This document shows, one piece after another, positions 51,201-59,648 of a stretch of 64,000 bases of DNA. The stretch lies in the NCBI RefSeq assembly GCF_900187975.1, contig NZ_FZPC01000024.1:1-64000 (forward strand), in the 5' to 3' direction. Position numbers and translations under genes: made by a program. The notes under the pieces were generated by a model, which worked only from the letters and a program-made list of their open reading frames with translations, was not told the DNA's origin and made no database searches. Numbering within the stretch: the first letter of the stretch is position 1; every line of letters begins with the position of its first letter. This DNA is from Pseudomonas delhiensis (GTDB lineage Bacteria; Pseudomonadota; Gammaproteobacteria; Pseudomonadales; Pseudomonadaceae).

Positions 51201-51940
51201 TGGGCGGCCGCCTGCTCGGCCTGGGCGTCGGCCCCGGCGACCCCGAGCTGATCACCCTCAAGGCCCTGCGCCTGCTGCAGTCGGCCCCCGTGGTCGCCTA
51301 CTTCGTGGCCAAGGCCAAGCACCACGCGGGCCAGGGCGGCAACGCCTTCGGCATCATCGAGCAGCACCTGGGGCAGGCCCAGGAACGCCTGCCGCTGGTG
51401 TACCCGGTGACCACCGAGAAGCTGGAGCCGCCGCTGACCTACGAGACCGTCATCAGCGACTTCTACGACACCGCCGCCGAGCAGGTGGCCCGGCACCTGG
51501 ACGCCGGCCGAGACGTCGCGGTGATCTGCGAAGGCGACCCCTTCTTCTACGGCTCCTACATGTACCTGCACGACCGCCTGGCCGAACGCTACCCGAGCGA
51601 AGTGGTGCCCGGCGTGTGCTCCATGCTGGGCAGCGCGGCGGTGCTCGGCGTACCGCTGGTGTACCGCAACCAGAGCCTCTCGGTGCTCTCCGGCGTGCTG
51701 CCGGAAGACGAGCTGAAGCAGCGCCTGGCCAGCGCCGACGCGGCGGTGGTGATGAAGCTCGGGCGCAACTTCGACAAGGTCCGCCGCGTGCTCCGCGCGC
51801 TGGGCCGCGACGGCGGCGCGCACTACGTGGAGCGGGCGACCATGCGCGAGCAGCGCATCGTGCCGCTGGACGAGGTGGACCCGATGGCTTCGCCCTACTT
51901 CTCCATGGTGGTGATCCCCGGGCAGAGGTGGCGCGGTTGA
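51197..51940 (+). CDS. cobI: Precorrin-2 C20-methyltransferase
   Basis: 247 residues from ATG 51197; ATG 51200 is equally possible, with GGAGGT just upstream. [75 protein letters not shown]: CobI/CbiL family. TGATG overlap with cobJ. Confidence 0.94.
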   Translation: MMGGRLLGLGVGPGDPELITLKALRLLQSAPVVAYFVAKAKHHAGQGGNAFGIIEQHLGQAQERLPLVYPVTTEKLEPPLTYETVISDFYDTAAEQVARHLDAGRDVAVICEGDPFFYGSYMYLHDRLAERYPSEVVPGVCSMLGSAAVLGVPLVYRNQSLSVLSGVLPEDELKQRLASADAAVVMKLGRNFDKVRRVLRALGRDGGAHYVERATMREQRIVPLDEVDPMASPYFSMVVIPGQRWRG

Positions 51941-53592
51941 TGAACGCCTCCCCCGCCATCGTCATCCTCGGCGCCAGCGCCCTGGCCACCGCCCGGCGCG
52001 TGCAGGCGCTTTATCCACGGGCGCGCATCCACGGCCTGCAGGGCCGCGTCGAGGGTGCCGACGAGCCCTACCAGGATTTCGGCGACACCCTGCGCGCGCT
52101 CTACCGCGCCGGCACGCCGATCATCGCCCTGTGCGCCGCGGGCATCGTCATCCGCAGCCTGGCCCCGGCGCTGCAGGAAAAAGGCGCCGAGCCGCCGGTG
52201 CTGGCCGTGGCCGAGGACGGCAGCGCGGTGGTGCCGCTGCTCGGCGGCCTGGCCGGGGTCAACCGTCTGGCCCGCGAGATCGCCACCGCCCTGGAGGTGG
52301 CGCCGGCCATCACCACCAGCGGCGAGTTGCGCTTCGGCGCCTGCCTGCTGGAGCCGCCACAAGGCTATGCCCTGGCCGACATCGAGCAGGGCAAGCGCTT
52401 CGTCGCCGACCTGCTCGGCGGCGAGAGCCTGCGCATCGAAGGCGACGCCCCCTGGCTGGCCGCGGCGCGCCTGCCGCTGGCCGAGGATGCCCGGCGCCGC
52501 GTGCGGGTGACCTGCGAGGCACGCCCGGCACAGCGCGACGAACTGCTGATCCACCCGCGCCAGGTCCTGGCCGAAGTGCAGGCGCCGGTCGACGACCTCG
52601 CCGCACTTGTCCACAAGGCATTGGCGCACGCCCACCTGGCCCCGGCCGCCCTCGCCGCCCTGCTCGCCCCGCGCCGGCACATGGCCGACGCGCGCCTGGC
52701 GGAAGCCGCCCGGGCCCTCGGGGTGCCGCTGCGCTTCGTCGCCGGTGAACCACTGCCACCCGTGCATGGCGCGCACGAGGGCATCCACCTGCGCCTCGCC
52801 GAATCCCCCGCGCAGGCCGCCGCCATCGGCCGCCCGCGCGGGCGCCTGAGCGTGATAGGCCTCGGCCCCGGCGCCGCCGAGCACATGACCCCGGCCGTGC
52901 GCCGCGCCCTGGACGAAGCCCAGGACCTGCTCGGCTACGAGACCTACGTGAAGATGGCCGAGCCGTTGCGCGCCGACCAGGTGCGCCACTGCAGCGACAA
53001 CCGCGAAGAGATGCAGCGCGCCCGCCATGCCTTCGAGCTGGCGGCCGGCGGCCGGCGCGTGGTAGTGGTGTCGTCCGGCGACCCGGGGGTGTTCGCCATG
53101 GCCGCGGCGGTCATCGAGGCCCTGCACGAAAGCGCCGATGCCGAGTGGCACAACGTCGAGCTGGAGGTGCTGCCCGGAGTCTCCGCCGCCCTGGCCGCCG
53201 CGGCCAGGGCCGGTGCGCCCCTGGGCCACGACTTCTGCCTGATCTCGCTGTCGGACAACCTCAAGCCCTGGGAGGTGATCGAAAAACGCCTCGACCACGC
53301 CGGCGCCGCCGACCTGGCCATGGCCTTCTACAACCCCATCTCCAGGGCCCGCCCCTGGCAACTGGGCCGCGCCCTGGAGATCGTCCGCCAGCACCGCGCG
53401 GCGGAAACGCTGGTGGTGCTCGGCCGCGACATCGGCCGCCCGGCCGAGGCGCTGCGCAGCCTCACCCTCGGCGAACTGCAGCCGGAGATGGTGGACATGC
53501 GCACCCTGGTGATCATCGGCTCGTCGCTCACCCGCCGCTTCCCCCGCGCCGGCGGTGGCGACTGGGTGTACACGCCGCGCTGGTATCGCTGA
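51940..53592 (+). CDS. cobJ: CbiG-CobJ fusion: precorrin-3B C17-methyltransferase
   Basis: 550 residues. The first 300 or so residues resemble CbiG N-terminal and middle regions (ALCAAGIVIRSLAPALQEKG, VVPLLGGLAGVNRLAREIA, TTSGELRFGACLLEPPQGYA). From about 298 a full CobJ methyltransferase follows (GRLSVIGLGPGAAEHMTPAV, LLGYETYVKM, VVVSSGDPGVFAMAAAV, LPGVSAALAAAARAGAP). The fusion is known in Pseudomonas. The missing CbiG C-terminal domain is supplied separately by CobE. Last gene of the riboswitch-led operon, followed by a tandem repeat array. Confidence 0.92.
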   Translation: MNASPAIVILGASALATARRVQALYPRARIHGLQGRVEGADEPYQDFGDTLRALYRAGTPIIALCAAGIVIRSLAPALQEKGAEPPVLAVAEDGSAVVPLLGGLAGVNRLAREIATALEVAPAITTSGELRFGACLLEPPQGYALADIEQGKRFVADLLGGESLRIEGDAPWLAAARLPLAEDARRRVRVTCEARPAQRDELLIHPRQVLAEVQAPVDDLAALVHKALAHAHLAPAALAALLAPRRHMADARLAEAARALGVPLRFVAGEPLPPVHGAHEGIHLRLAESPAQAAAIGRPRGRLSVIGLGPGAAEHMTPAVRRALDEAQDLLGYETYVKMAEPLRADQVRHCSDNREEMQRARHAFELAAGGRRVVVVSSGDPGVFAMAAAVIEALHESADAEWHNVELEVLPGVSAALAAAARAGAPLGHDFCLISLSDNLKPWEVIEKRLDHAGAADLAMAFYNPISRARPWQLGRALEIVRQHRAAETLVVLGRDIGRPAEALRSLTLGELQPEMVDMRTLVIIGSSLTRRFPRAGGGDWVYTPRWYR

Positions 53593-53599
53593 GGCAGGT

Positions 53600-53945
53600 G
53601 TATCGGCGGATAACCGCGAACGGTTATTCGCCCTACGTCATGGTCGGGCCTGGCGTAGGGCGCATAACGCCTACGGCGTTATCCGCCGTTTGACTGTGAT
53701 CCTCGGCGGCTCCGGGATTGACCTGGGCATTGACTGTGGCCCCGGCGTATCGGCGGATAACCGCGGACGGTTATTCGCCCTACGTCATGGTCGGGCCTGG
53801 CGTAGGGCGCATAACGCCTACGGCGTTATCCGCCGTTTGACCGTGATCCTCGGCGGCTCCGGGGTTGGGCTGGGCATTGGCTATGACCCCGGCGTATCGG
53901 CGGATAACCGCGGACGGTTATTCGCCCTACGCCCCTGGACGTTCG
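53600..53945. repeat. Tandem array, 147-bp period, of GTAGGGCGC/GGATAACC palindromes
   Basis: GTATCGGCGGATAACCGC occurs at 53600, 53747 and 53894, exactly 147 bases apart. Each complete period holds two palindromes (GCGGATAACC.../GTAGGGCGCATAACGCC...) and a 50-base GC-rich linker (TCCTCGGCGGCTCCGGG). The third copy is truncated at about 53937. Because 147 is divisible by three it creates a long open frame that is not a gene. Confidence 0.92.
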
Positions 53946-53974
53946 GCCCCGCTTGCAAATGGCCATTGCGTTGA

Positions 53975-54000
53975 TGAAAATGCGACGAATTATCATTCTT
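53975..54000. promoter_or_regulatory. Candidate Fur box upstream of the ECF sigma gene
   Basis: AATGCGACGAATTATCATTC, 18-40 bases before the ATG; the right half ATTATCATT fits the GATAATGATAATCATTATC consensus well and the left half poorly. Expected for an iron-starvation sigma factor. Confidence 0.55.
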
Positions 54001-54017
54001 CATATTTCCCGGCGCCC

Positions 54018-54518
54018 ATGGCCTCCTCCACCCTCGACATCGACCGGCTGTATAGCGACCACCACGGCTGGCTGCACGGTTGGCTGCGCAGCCGCCTGGG
54101 CAACGCCGCGGATGCCGCCGACCTGGCCCAGGACACCTTCCTGCGCCTGCTGCTCAAGCAGGAGCTGCTGGAGCTGCGCACCCCGCGCGCCTTCCTGCGC
54201 ACCATCGCCCGCGGCCTGGTGATCGACCACTGGCGCCGCGAGGAACTGGAGCGCGCCTACCTGGAATCCATCGCCCACCTGCCGGAAGCGGAAGCCCCCT
54301 CGGCGGAAACCCGCGAAATGCTCCTGCAACTGCTGGAAAGCATCGCCCGCCTGCTCGACGGCCTGAAACCCAGGGTGCGCACCGCCTTCCTCCTGGCCCA
54401 GTGCGAAGGCCTGCCCCATGCCCAGGTCGCCGAACGGCTCGGCGTCTCCGTGCGTTCGGTGGAGCGCTACGTGGCCGAGGCGCTGTTCCACTGCTACCAG
54501 GCGCGCTACGCCGGATGA
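54018..54518 (+). CDS. ECF sigma factor, FecI/iron-starvation type
   Basis: 166 residues. Region 2 is YSDHHGWLHGWLRSRLGNAADAADLAQDTFLRLL (given here as one family block split at GN), with LRTIARGLVIDHWRREELE; region 4 is LKPRVRTAFLLAQCEGLPHAQVAERLGVSVRSVERYV. This is the FecI class, released by a FecR regulator on siderophore uptake. ATGA overlap with fecR; Fur-like box upstream. Confidence 0.92.
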   Translation: MASSTLDIDRLYSDHHGWLHGWLRSRLGNAADAADLAQDTFLRLLLKQELLELRTPRAFLRTIARGLVIDHWRREELERAYLESIAHLPEAEAPSAETREMLLQLLESIARLLDGLKPRVRTAFLLAQCEGLPHAQVAERLGVSVRSVERYVAEALFHCYQARYAG

Positions 54519-55492
54519 ACGCCACCGCCGAACTGCAGCCCGACGCCCGGGTGGTCAAGCAGGCCATCCAGTGGACGCTGCGCCTGGCCGGCGGCGCCGA
54601 CCCGCAGCTGCAGGAAGCCTGCGCCCGCTGGCGCGCCCAGCGCGCCGAACACGAACTGGCCTGGCAGCGCGTGCAGTCGCTGAACCAGGAACTGCGCAGC
54701 GGCCTGCAGAGCGTGCCGGGCAGCCGCGTGGCCCTGGAAACCCTGGAGAAGGGCAGCCAGCGCCTGCAACGGCGCCAGGCCCTGAAGCTACTGTCGCTGG
54801 TCGCCCTGGGCGGCTCGGCGCTGTGGCTGAGCCGAGACCTCGGCCCCTGGCAGCGCTGGAGCGCCGACTACGCCAGCGGCGTCGGCGAGCGCAAGCGCTT
54901 CGTCCTGGCCGACGGCAGCAAACTGCTGCTGAACACCGACACCGCCGTCGACGTCTTCTTCGCCCCGCAACAGCGCCTGCTGGTCCTGCAGCGTGGCGAA
55001 ATCCTCGTCAGCACCGCCAGGGACCCCGCCCGGCCACTGCGCGTGCGCAACCGCGATGGCCTGTTCGAAGCACTGGGCACCCGCTTCGTGCTGCGCCAGG
55101 ACGCGCACGACAGCCTGCTCAGCGTGCAGCAGGGCGCCGTGGCCATCGCCCCGCGCCGCCTCGGCCTGGCCCGCACGGTGGTCGAGGCCGGCCATCGCTA
55201 CCGCGTCGACGCCGACGGCGCCACGCCCCTGGCCGCCACCGGCATGGACAGCAGCGCCTGGGCCGAGGGCCTGATCGTCAGCCGCGACATGCGCCTGGCC
55301 GACTTCCTCGCCGAGGTCGCCCGCTACCGCCACGGCCACCTAGGCTGCGACCCGCTGGTGGCCGACCTGCGCCTGTCCGGCGTGTTCCGCCTGGACGACA
55401 CCGACAAGCTGCTCGACCTGCTGCCGCGCACTCTGCCGGTACGCGTCATGCGCCGCAGCGACTGGTGGGTGACCGTCGAGGCCCGCGCCTGA
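54515..55492 (+). CDS. FecR-type transmembrane anti-sigma/regulator
   Basis: 325 residues. Cytosolic DUF4880-like N-terminus (AIQWTLRLAGGADPQLQEAC, WRAQRAEHELAWQRV), one membrane helix (about 89-106, ALKLLSLVALGGSALWL), FecR domain (about 112-210, GERKRFVLADGSKLLLNTDT), and a C-terminal STN-like domain (LADFLAEVARYRHGHLG). Relays the signal from the receptor encoded downstream to the FecI-type sigma factor. Confidence 0.92.
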   Translation: MNATAELQPDARVVKQAIQWTLRLAGGADPQLQEACARWRAQRAEHELAWQRVQSLNQELRSGLQSVPGSRVALETLEKGSQRLQRRQALKLLSLVALGGSALWLSRDLGPWQRWSADYASGVGERKRFVLADGSKLLLNTDTAVDVFFAPQQRLLVLQRGEILVSTARDPARPLRVRNRDGLFEALGTRFVLRQDAHDSLLSVQQGAVAIAPRRLGLARTVVEAGHRYRVDADGATPLAATGMDSSAWAEGLIVSRDMRLADFLAEVARYRHGHLGCDPLVADLRLSGVFRLDDTDKLLDLLPRTLPVRVMRRSDWWVTVEARA

Positions 55493-55504
55493 ACCGGACT
55501 CCCC

Positions 55505-55803
55505 TGTAGGAGCGAGCTTGCTCGCGAACGGAGTTTCCAGGTGGCTTAGGTGTTTTGGTTTGACTCCGTCCCCTCTCCCCAGCCCTCTCCCTGAAGGGAG
55601 AGGGGGCTTGTCCGTGCCGAGAAAGGGAATGGTTTCAACTGGAAACCTTCGGTGTTGCCGGTTAACTCTGGAATACCCACGCGCTCCGAACGGTCCCCTC
55701 TCCCTTCAGGGCGGGGCGCGCAGTCGAGGGTTAGGGAGAGGGCGCTCTCATGCCTGGCACCGCCACGACCGGGGAGCTCCATTCGCGAGCAAGCTCGCTC
55801 CTA
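55505..55803. repeat. Full composite REP/CCCTCTCCC element
   Basis: Left REP GTAGGAGCGAGCTTGCTCGC (55505-55527), linker AACGGAGTTTCCAGGTGGC, hairpin CCCTCTCCCTGAAGGGAGAG (about 55581-55603), about 100-base core, inverted hairpin arm CCCTCTCCCTTCAGGG at 55695-55710 interrupted by CGGGGCGCGCAGTC, then the right REP TTCGCGAGCAAGCTCGCTCC (about 55780-55803). Lies between fecR and the receptor gene. Confidence 0.87.
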
Positions 55804-55841
55804 CGAAGAGCCGCATGGGCGCCATCGGAAACATTTTTCGC

Positions 55842-55860
55842 GGATGAGAATTATTTTTGT
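55842..55860. promoter_or_regulatory. Candidate Fur or FecI-target site before the receptor gene
   Basis: GATGAGAATTATTTTTGTCG: GAGAATTATTTTT partly fits a Fur box half. It lies about 70 bases before the receptor start. Could also overlap the sigma-factor target promoter. Confidence 0.45.
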
Positions 55861-55928
55861 CGGGTTTTCCGCGCTGGCCCGGCATGGAGATAAACCCTCC
55901 CATTCCTCGCCCTGACGGATACCTCTCC

Positions 55929-58370
55929 ATGCGTGCAGTCCCGGCTCGATCATCCGCCCCGAACTCCCCCGCCAGCCGCCTCGCCACCGCCGTGCGCGGT
56001 GCCCTGCTCTGCGCCGCCCTGGGTAGCGCCCTGCCCCTGACCGGCTTGGCCGCCGACGCCGCCGGCATCACCCGCAGCCGCGCCTACGCCATCCCCGCCG
56101 GCCCCCTGGGCGAGGTGCTCAACAGCTTCGCCCGCGAAGCCGGCATCACCCTCTCCACCACCCCGCAGCAGACCGCCGGCCTGCAGTCCGAGGGCCTCAA
56201 CGGCACCTACTCGGTGGACCAGGGCCTGACCCGCCTGCTCGCCGACACCCCGCTGCAGGCCGAGGACCAGGGCGACGGCAGCTACGTGCTGCGTGCCGCC
56301 GGGCCCAAGGACGCCCTGGCCCTGCCCGCCACCAGCGTGTTCGCCCTGGGCAACGCGCTGGGCAGCGAGGACGGCTACCTGGCTACCCATAGCCAGATCG
56401 CCACCAAGACCTCCAAGGCCCTGCTGGAAACCAGCCAGAGCGTCTCGGTGGTGACCCGCGAGCAGATCGACGACCAGGGCTCGAAGACCGTGCAGCAGGC
56501 CATCCGCTACACCCCGGGCATCTTCACCGGCCAGGTCGGCGCCTCCAACCGCTACGACTACATCGTCATGCGCGGCTTCGCCGACAACAGCGTGGACAAC
56601 ATCTACCTGGACGGCCTCAAGGCCATGGGCGACAGCGGCACCTTCAGCTCGATGCAGATCGACCCGTACTTCCTCGAACGCATCGACGTGCTCAAGGGCC
56701 CGTCCTCGGTGCTCTACGGCCGCAGCCTGCCCGGCGGCCTGGTGGCGCTGACCAGCAAGAAGCCGCTGTACGAGGACTACCACCAGGTCACCGCCAGCGT
56801 CGGCAACATGCAGCAGAAGGAACTGGGCTTCGACTTCAGCGGCCCGCTGGACGACGAGAAGCGCATCGCCTACCGCCTGGTTGGCCTGGGCAAGGGCGCC
56901 GACACCCAGTTCGACCACACCAAGGAAGAGCGCTACGCCATCGCCCCGAGCCTGGCCATCGACTTCAGCGACGACACCACCCTGACCCTCCAGGGCTACC
57001 TGCAGCACGACCCCAACGGCGGCTACCACAGCGGCGTGCCGGCCGACGGCGCGCTGTACCACCACAACGGCCGCAAGATCGACCGCGAGTTCTTCGACGG
57101 CGAACCCGACGTCGACGACTTCGACCGCACCCAGCGCATGTTCGGCTACCAGTTGGAGCACCGCATCGACGACACCTGGTCGGCGCGGCAGAACTTCCGC
57201 TACCTGCAGTCCGACGTGAGCCTGGCGCAGGTCTACGGCTACGGCTGGACCGCGCCGGACAGCAACGAGCTGACCCGCTACTTCTCCGGCGCCCGCGAGC
57301 GCCTGGAGGCCTACATCATCGACAACATGGCCCAGGCCGAATTCGCCACCGGCGCGGCCCGCCACACCCTGCTGATGGGCCTGGACTACCAGCGCCGGCA
57401 CACCTCGGTGGACTGGTCCTCGGGCTCGGTGGCGCCCATCGACGCCTTCGACCCGGTGTACGGCGACAGCGCCATCAGCTACTACCCGGACGACAACCAC
57501 ACCCGCCGCCTGGAACAGACCGGCGTCTACGCCCAGGACCTGATCGACCTGGACAACTGGCGCTTCTCCCTGGGCATGCGCCAGGACTGGGTGACGGTGG
57601 AAGACAAGAACCGCAGCACCGGCAGCAAGGCCGACGACGACTGGAAGAAATTCACCGGCCGCGCCGGCGTGCTCTACCTGTTCGACAACGGCGTGGCGCC
57701 CTACGTCAGCTACTCCGAGTCGTTCAACCCCAACGCCTACTCCGACCAGGACGGCACCCCGCTGGCGCCCACCGAGGGCAAGCAGTGGGAACTGGGCCTG
57801 AAGTACCAGCCGCCGGGCAGCGCCAGCCTGTACACCGCCTCGCTGTTCCACATCACCCAGGAGAACGTGGCGACCAAGGAGCCGCAGGACAACTTCTACA
57901 CCTCGGTGGGCGAGATCCGCTCCCAGGGCCTGGAACTGGAAGCGCACATCCAGGCGACGCGGAACCTCAAGGTGCTCGGCAGCTACACCTACACCGACAT
58001 CACCTACACCAAGTCGCTGGACGGCAACCAGGGCCACACCCCGAACCAGGCGCCCAAGCACATGGCCTCCATCTGGGCCGACTACGCCTTCGACGCCGGC
58101 CCGCTGGACGGCCTGAGCATCGGCAGCGGCGCCCGCTACGTCGGCGAGACCTGGGCGGACAAGGAAAACACCCTGCGCGTGCCCGACTACACCCTGGTCG
58201 ACGCCCGCATCGGCTACGACCTCGGCAAGCTCGGCATGAAGGGCCTGGACGTCAGCCTCAACGCCAACAACCTGCTGGACAAGGACTACGTGGCCTCCTG
58301 CTACAACCTCGACTACTGCTACTTCGGCGAGAAGCGCAACGTCACCGCCACGGTCAACTACCAGTTCTGA
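55929..58370 (+). CDS. TonB-dependent siderophore receptor with signalling (STN) domain
   Basis: 813 residues from ATG 55929; an ATG at 55884 is possible. The long signal peptide ends near LTGLAADA. The STN domain (about 50-120, AYAIPAGPLGEVLNSFAREA and YSVDQGLTRLLADTPL) is the N-terminal signalling extension that contacts FecR. The plug (about 160-290) has TSKALLETSQSVSVVTREQI and VLKGPSSVLYGRSLPGGLV; the barrel ends VNYQF. Fits the FpvA/FoxA-type ferric-siderophore receptors; which siderophore cannot be read from sequence. A REP hairpin follows the stop. Confidence 0.93.
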   Translation: MRAVPARSSAPNSPASRLATAVRGALLCAALGSALPLTGLAADAAGITRSRAYAIPAGPLGEVLNSFAREAGITLSTTPQQTAGLQSEGLNGTYSVDQGLTRLLADTPLQAEDQGDGSYVLRAAGPKDALALPATSVFALGNALGSEDGYLATHSQIATKTSKALLETSQSVSVVTREQIDDQGSKTVQQAIRYTPGIFTGQVGASNRYDYIVMRGFADNSVDNIYLDGLKAMGDSGTFSSMQIDPYFLERIDVLKGPSSVLYGRSLPGGLVALTSKKPLYEDYHQVTASVGNMQQKELGFDFSGPLDDEKRIAYRLVGLGKGADTQFDHTKEERYAIAPSLAIDFSDDTTLTLQGYLQHDPNGGYHSGVPADGALYHHNGRKIDREFFDGEPDVDDFDRTQRMFGYQLEHRIDDTWSARQNFRYLQSDVSLAQVYGYGWTAPDSNELTRYFSGARERLEAYIIDNMAQAEFATGAARHTLLMGLDYQRRHTSVDWSSGSVAPIDAFDPVYGDSAISYYPDDNHTRRLEQTGVYAQDLIDLDNWRFSLGMRQDWVTVEDKNRSTGSKADDDWKKFTGRAGVLYLFDNGVAPYVSYSESFNPNAYSDQDGTPLAPTEGKQWELGLKYQPPGSASLYTASLFHITQENVATKEPQDNFYTSVGEIRSQGLELEAHIQATRNLKVLGSYTYTDITYTKSLDGNQGHTPNQAPKHMASIWADYAFDAGPLDGLSIGSGARYVGETWADKENTLRVPDYTLVDARIGYDLGKLGMKGLDVSLNANNLLDKDYVASCYNLDYCYFGEKRNVTATVNYQF

Positions 58371-58404
58371 CCCCACGCCGCCCGCCCCGCGGGCAGGCAT
58401 TCCC

Positions 58405-58473
58405 TGCAGGAGCGAGCTTGCTCGCGAACGGGCCCCGCTGCGGGAGCGGTTCGCGAGCAAGCTCGCTCCTGCA
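58405..58473. repeat. Long inverted REP pair after the receptor gene
   Basis: TGCAGGAGCGAGCTTGCTCG and its complement CGAGCAAGCTCGCTCCTGCA flank about 25 bases. It can form a stable stem 35 bases after the receptor stop, likely protecting the mRNA end or acting as a terminator. Confidence 0.83.
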
Positions 58474-58623
58474 AAATCCCCTCGCGTCACCAGCCGCCTC
58501 TCCCGCCAATCCCTCGCCTTTCCCCCGCGTCCCCTGATGGCGCACTGATAGGTAGCACCCGCAGCCGATCTGCTACCTCGCTGTGCAGAAATTTCCCAAT
58601 GCTGCGTAAAAACCATTCCACAG

Positions 58624-58645
58624 GTGAAACAAGCGGGCGTTTCAC
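58624..58645. promoter_or_regulatory. Inverted repeat, candidate upstream activator site
   Basis: GTGAAAC-AAGCGGGC-GTTTCAC: two perfect 7-base arms with an 8-base spacer, 65 bases upstream of the sigma-54-like -24 element. Typical size and position for an enhancer-binding protein site; an IclR site is the alternative. Confidence 0.5.
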
Positions 58646-58709
58646 ACCGGGAACGCACAACTATTTGATTAATAAGGAATAAACAAAACTCTTCGAAAGA
58701 AAAATCACG

Positions 58710-58725
58710 TGGCATTGTTCATGCA
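58710..58725 (+). promoter_or_regulatory. Candidate sigma-54 promoter of the ABC/SDR/cupin operon
   Basis: TGGCATTGTTCATGCA compares with consensus TGGCACGN4TTGCW: GG at 58711-58712 and GC at 58723-58724 with the required 10-base spacing, and 5' TGGCA and 3' TGCA intact. Transcription would start near 58736, 32 bases before the chosen start codon. Confidence 0.6.
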
Positions 58726-58767
58726 TAAATCAACGCACCGTATATGAAACAAGGTGAGATGAATTAC

Positions 58768-59628
58768 ATGGCTGCCACCCAAGAGCTGTACGCCGTCGTC
58801 GAACCGGGAAACCCCGCCTTGCAGGCCCGGGAAGGTGCGCGGCCGGCCGACGTGGAGATCGTCTTCGAGAACGTCGGCAAGTGCTTCCCCAAGAAGGGCG
58901 AGCGCGATGCGCCCTTCGCCGTGCGCGGGCTCAACTTCAGCATCCGCAAGGGCGAGGTGGTGTCCATCATCGGCCCGTCCGGCTGCGGCAAGAGCACCCT
59001 GCTGAACATGGGCAGCGGGCTCTACACGCCCAGCGAGGGCGCCGTGTTCGTCGGCGGCGAGCGCGTCGTCAAGCCGGTGGCCAAGGTCGCCTTCATGCTG
59101 CAGAAGGACCTGCTGATGCCCTGGCGCAGCATCCGCCGCAACGTCGAGCTGGGCCTGGAGATCCAGGGCGTGCCGGCGGCGCGGCGGCGGCCGGTGGCCG
59201 AGCGGCTGATCGAGAAGTGCCACCTGGCCGGCTTCGGCGACCACTACCCGTTCCAGCTCTCCGGCGGCATGCGCCAGCGCGCGGCCCTGGCCCGCACCCT
59301 GGCCATCGACCCGCAGGTGCTGTTCCTCGACGAGCCGTTCTCGGCCCTCGACGCCCAGACCAAGATGATCCTCCAGCAGGACCTGGCGCAGACGCTTTAC
59401 GAGCAGCGCAAGACCGCGCTGTTCATCACCCACGACCTGATGGAAGCCATCGCCCTCTCCGACCGCATCCTGGTCATGAGCGCCCGCCCCGGCAACATCA
59501 TCGAGGAAATCGAGGTCGACCTGCCGCACCGCGACAACCCCCTGGAACGCCGCAAGCTGCCCGGCGCCGGCCCCCTGGTCGGGCGCCTGATGGACCTGCT
59601 GAAAGTCGGCGACGACCCCCTCCACTGA
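58768..59628 (+). CDS. ABC importer ATP-binding protein (NitT/TauT type)
   Basis: 286 residues from ATG 58768, which has AGGTGAG at 58752-58758; ATGs at 58744 and 58759 are in frame but badly placed relative to that site and to the predicted transcription start. Walker A IIGPSGCGKSTLLN (about 67-80), signature LSGGMRQRAALARTL, Walker B VLFLDEPFSALDAQT. Belongs to the SsuB/TauB/NrtD group. First gene of an importer followed by its binding protein and permease. Confidence 0.9.
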   Translation: MAATQELYAVVEPGNPALQAREGARPADVEIVFENVGKCFPKKGERDAPFAVRGLNFSIRKGEVVSIIGPSGCGKSTLLNMGSGLYTPSEGAVFVGGERVVKPVAKVAFMLQKDLLMPWRSIRRNVELGLEIQGVPAARRRPVAERLIEKCHLAGFGDHYPFQLSGGMRQRAALARTLAIDPQVLFLDEPFSALDAQTKMILQQDLAQTLYEQRKTALFITHDLMEAIALSDRILVMSARPGNIIEEIEVDLPHRDNPLERRKLPGAGPLVGRLMDLLKVGDDPLH

Positions 59629-59648
59629 CCCCGCACGAGGACCCACTC

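Noticed and set aside
53600-53945. Possible CRISPR array because of regular spacing
   Set aside because: Period is 147 bp, the linkers are nearly identical rather than unique spacers, and no cas genes are near.
53555-53974. 139-codon ORF over the tandem repeats
   Set aside because: Open only because the repeat period is a multiple of three; its protein is the repeat translated, with no independent support.
55950-58715. 921-codon minus-strand frame opposite the TonB receptor gene
   Set aside because: Pure high-GC shadow; the plus strand encodes a complete, motif-rich receptor.
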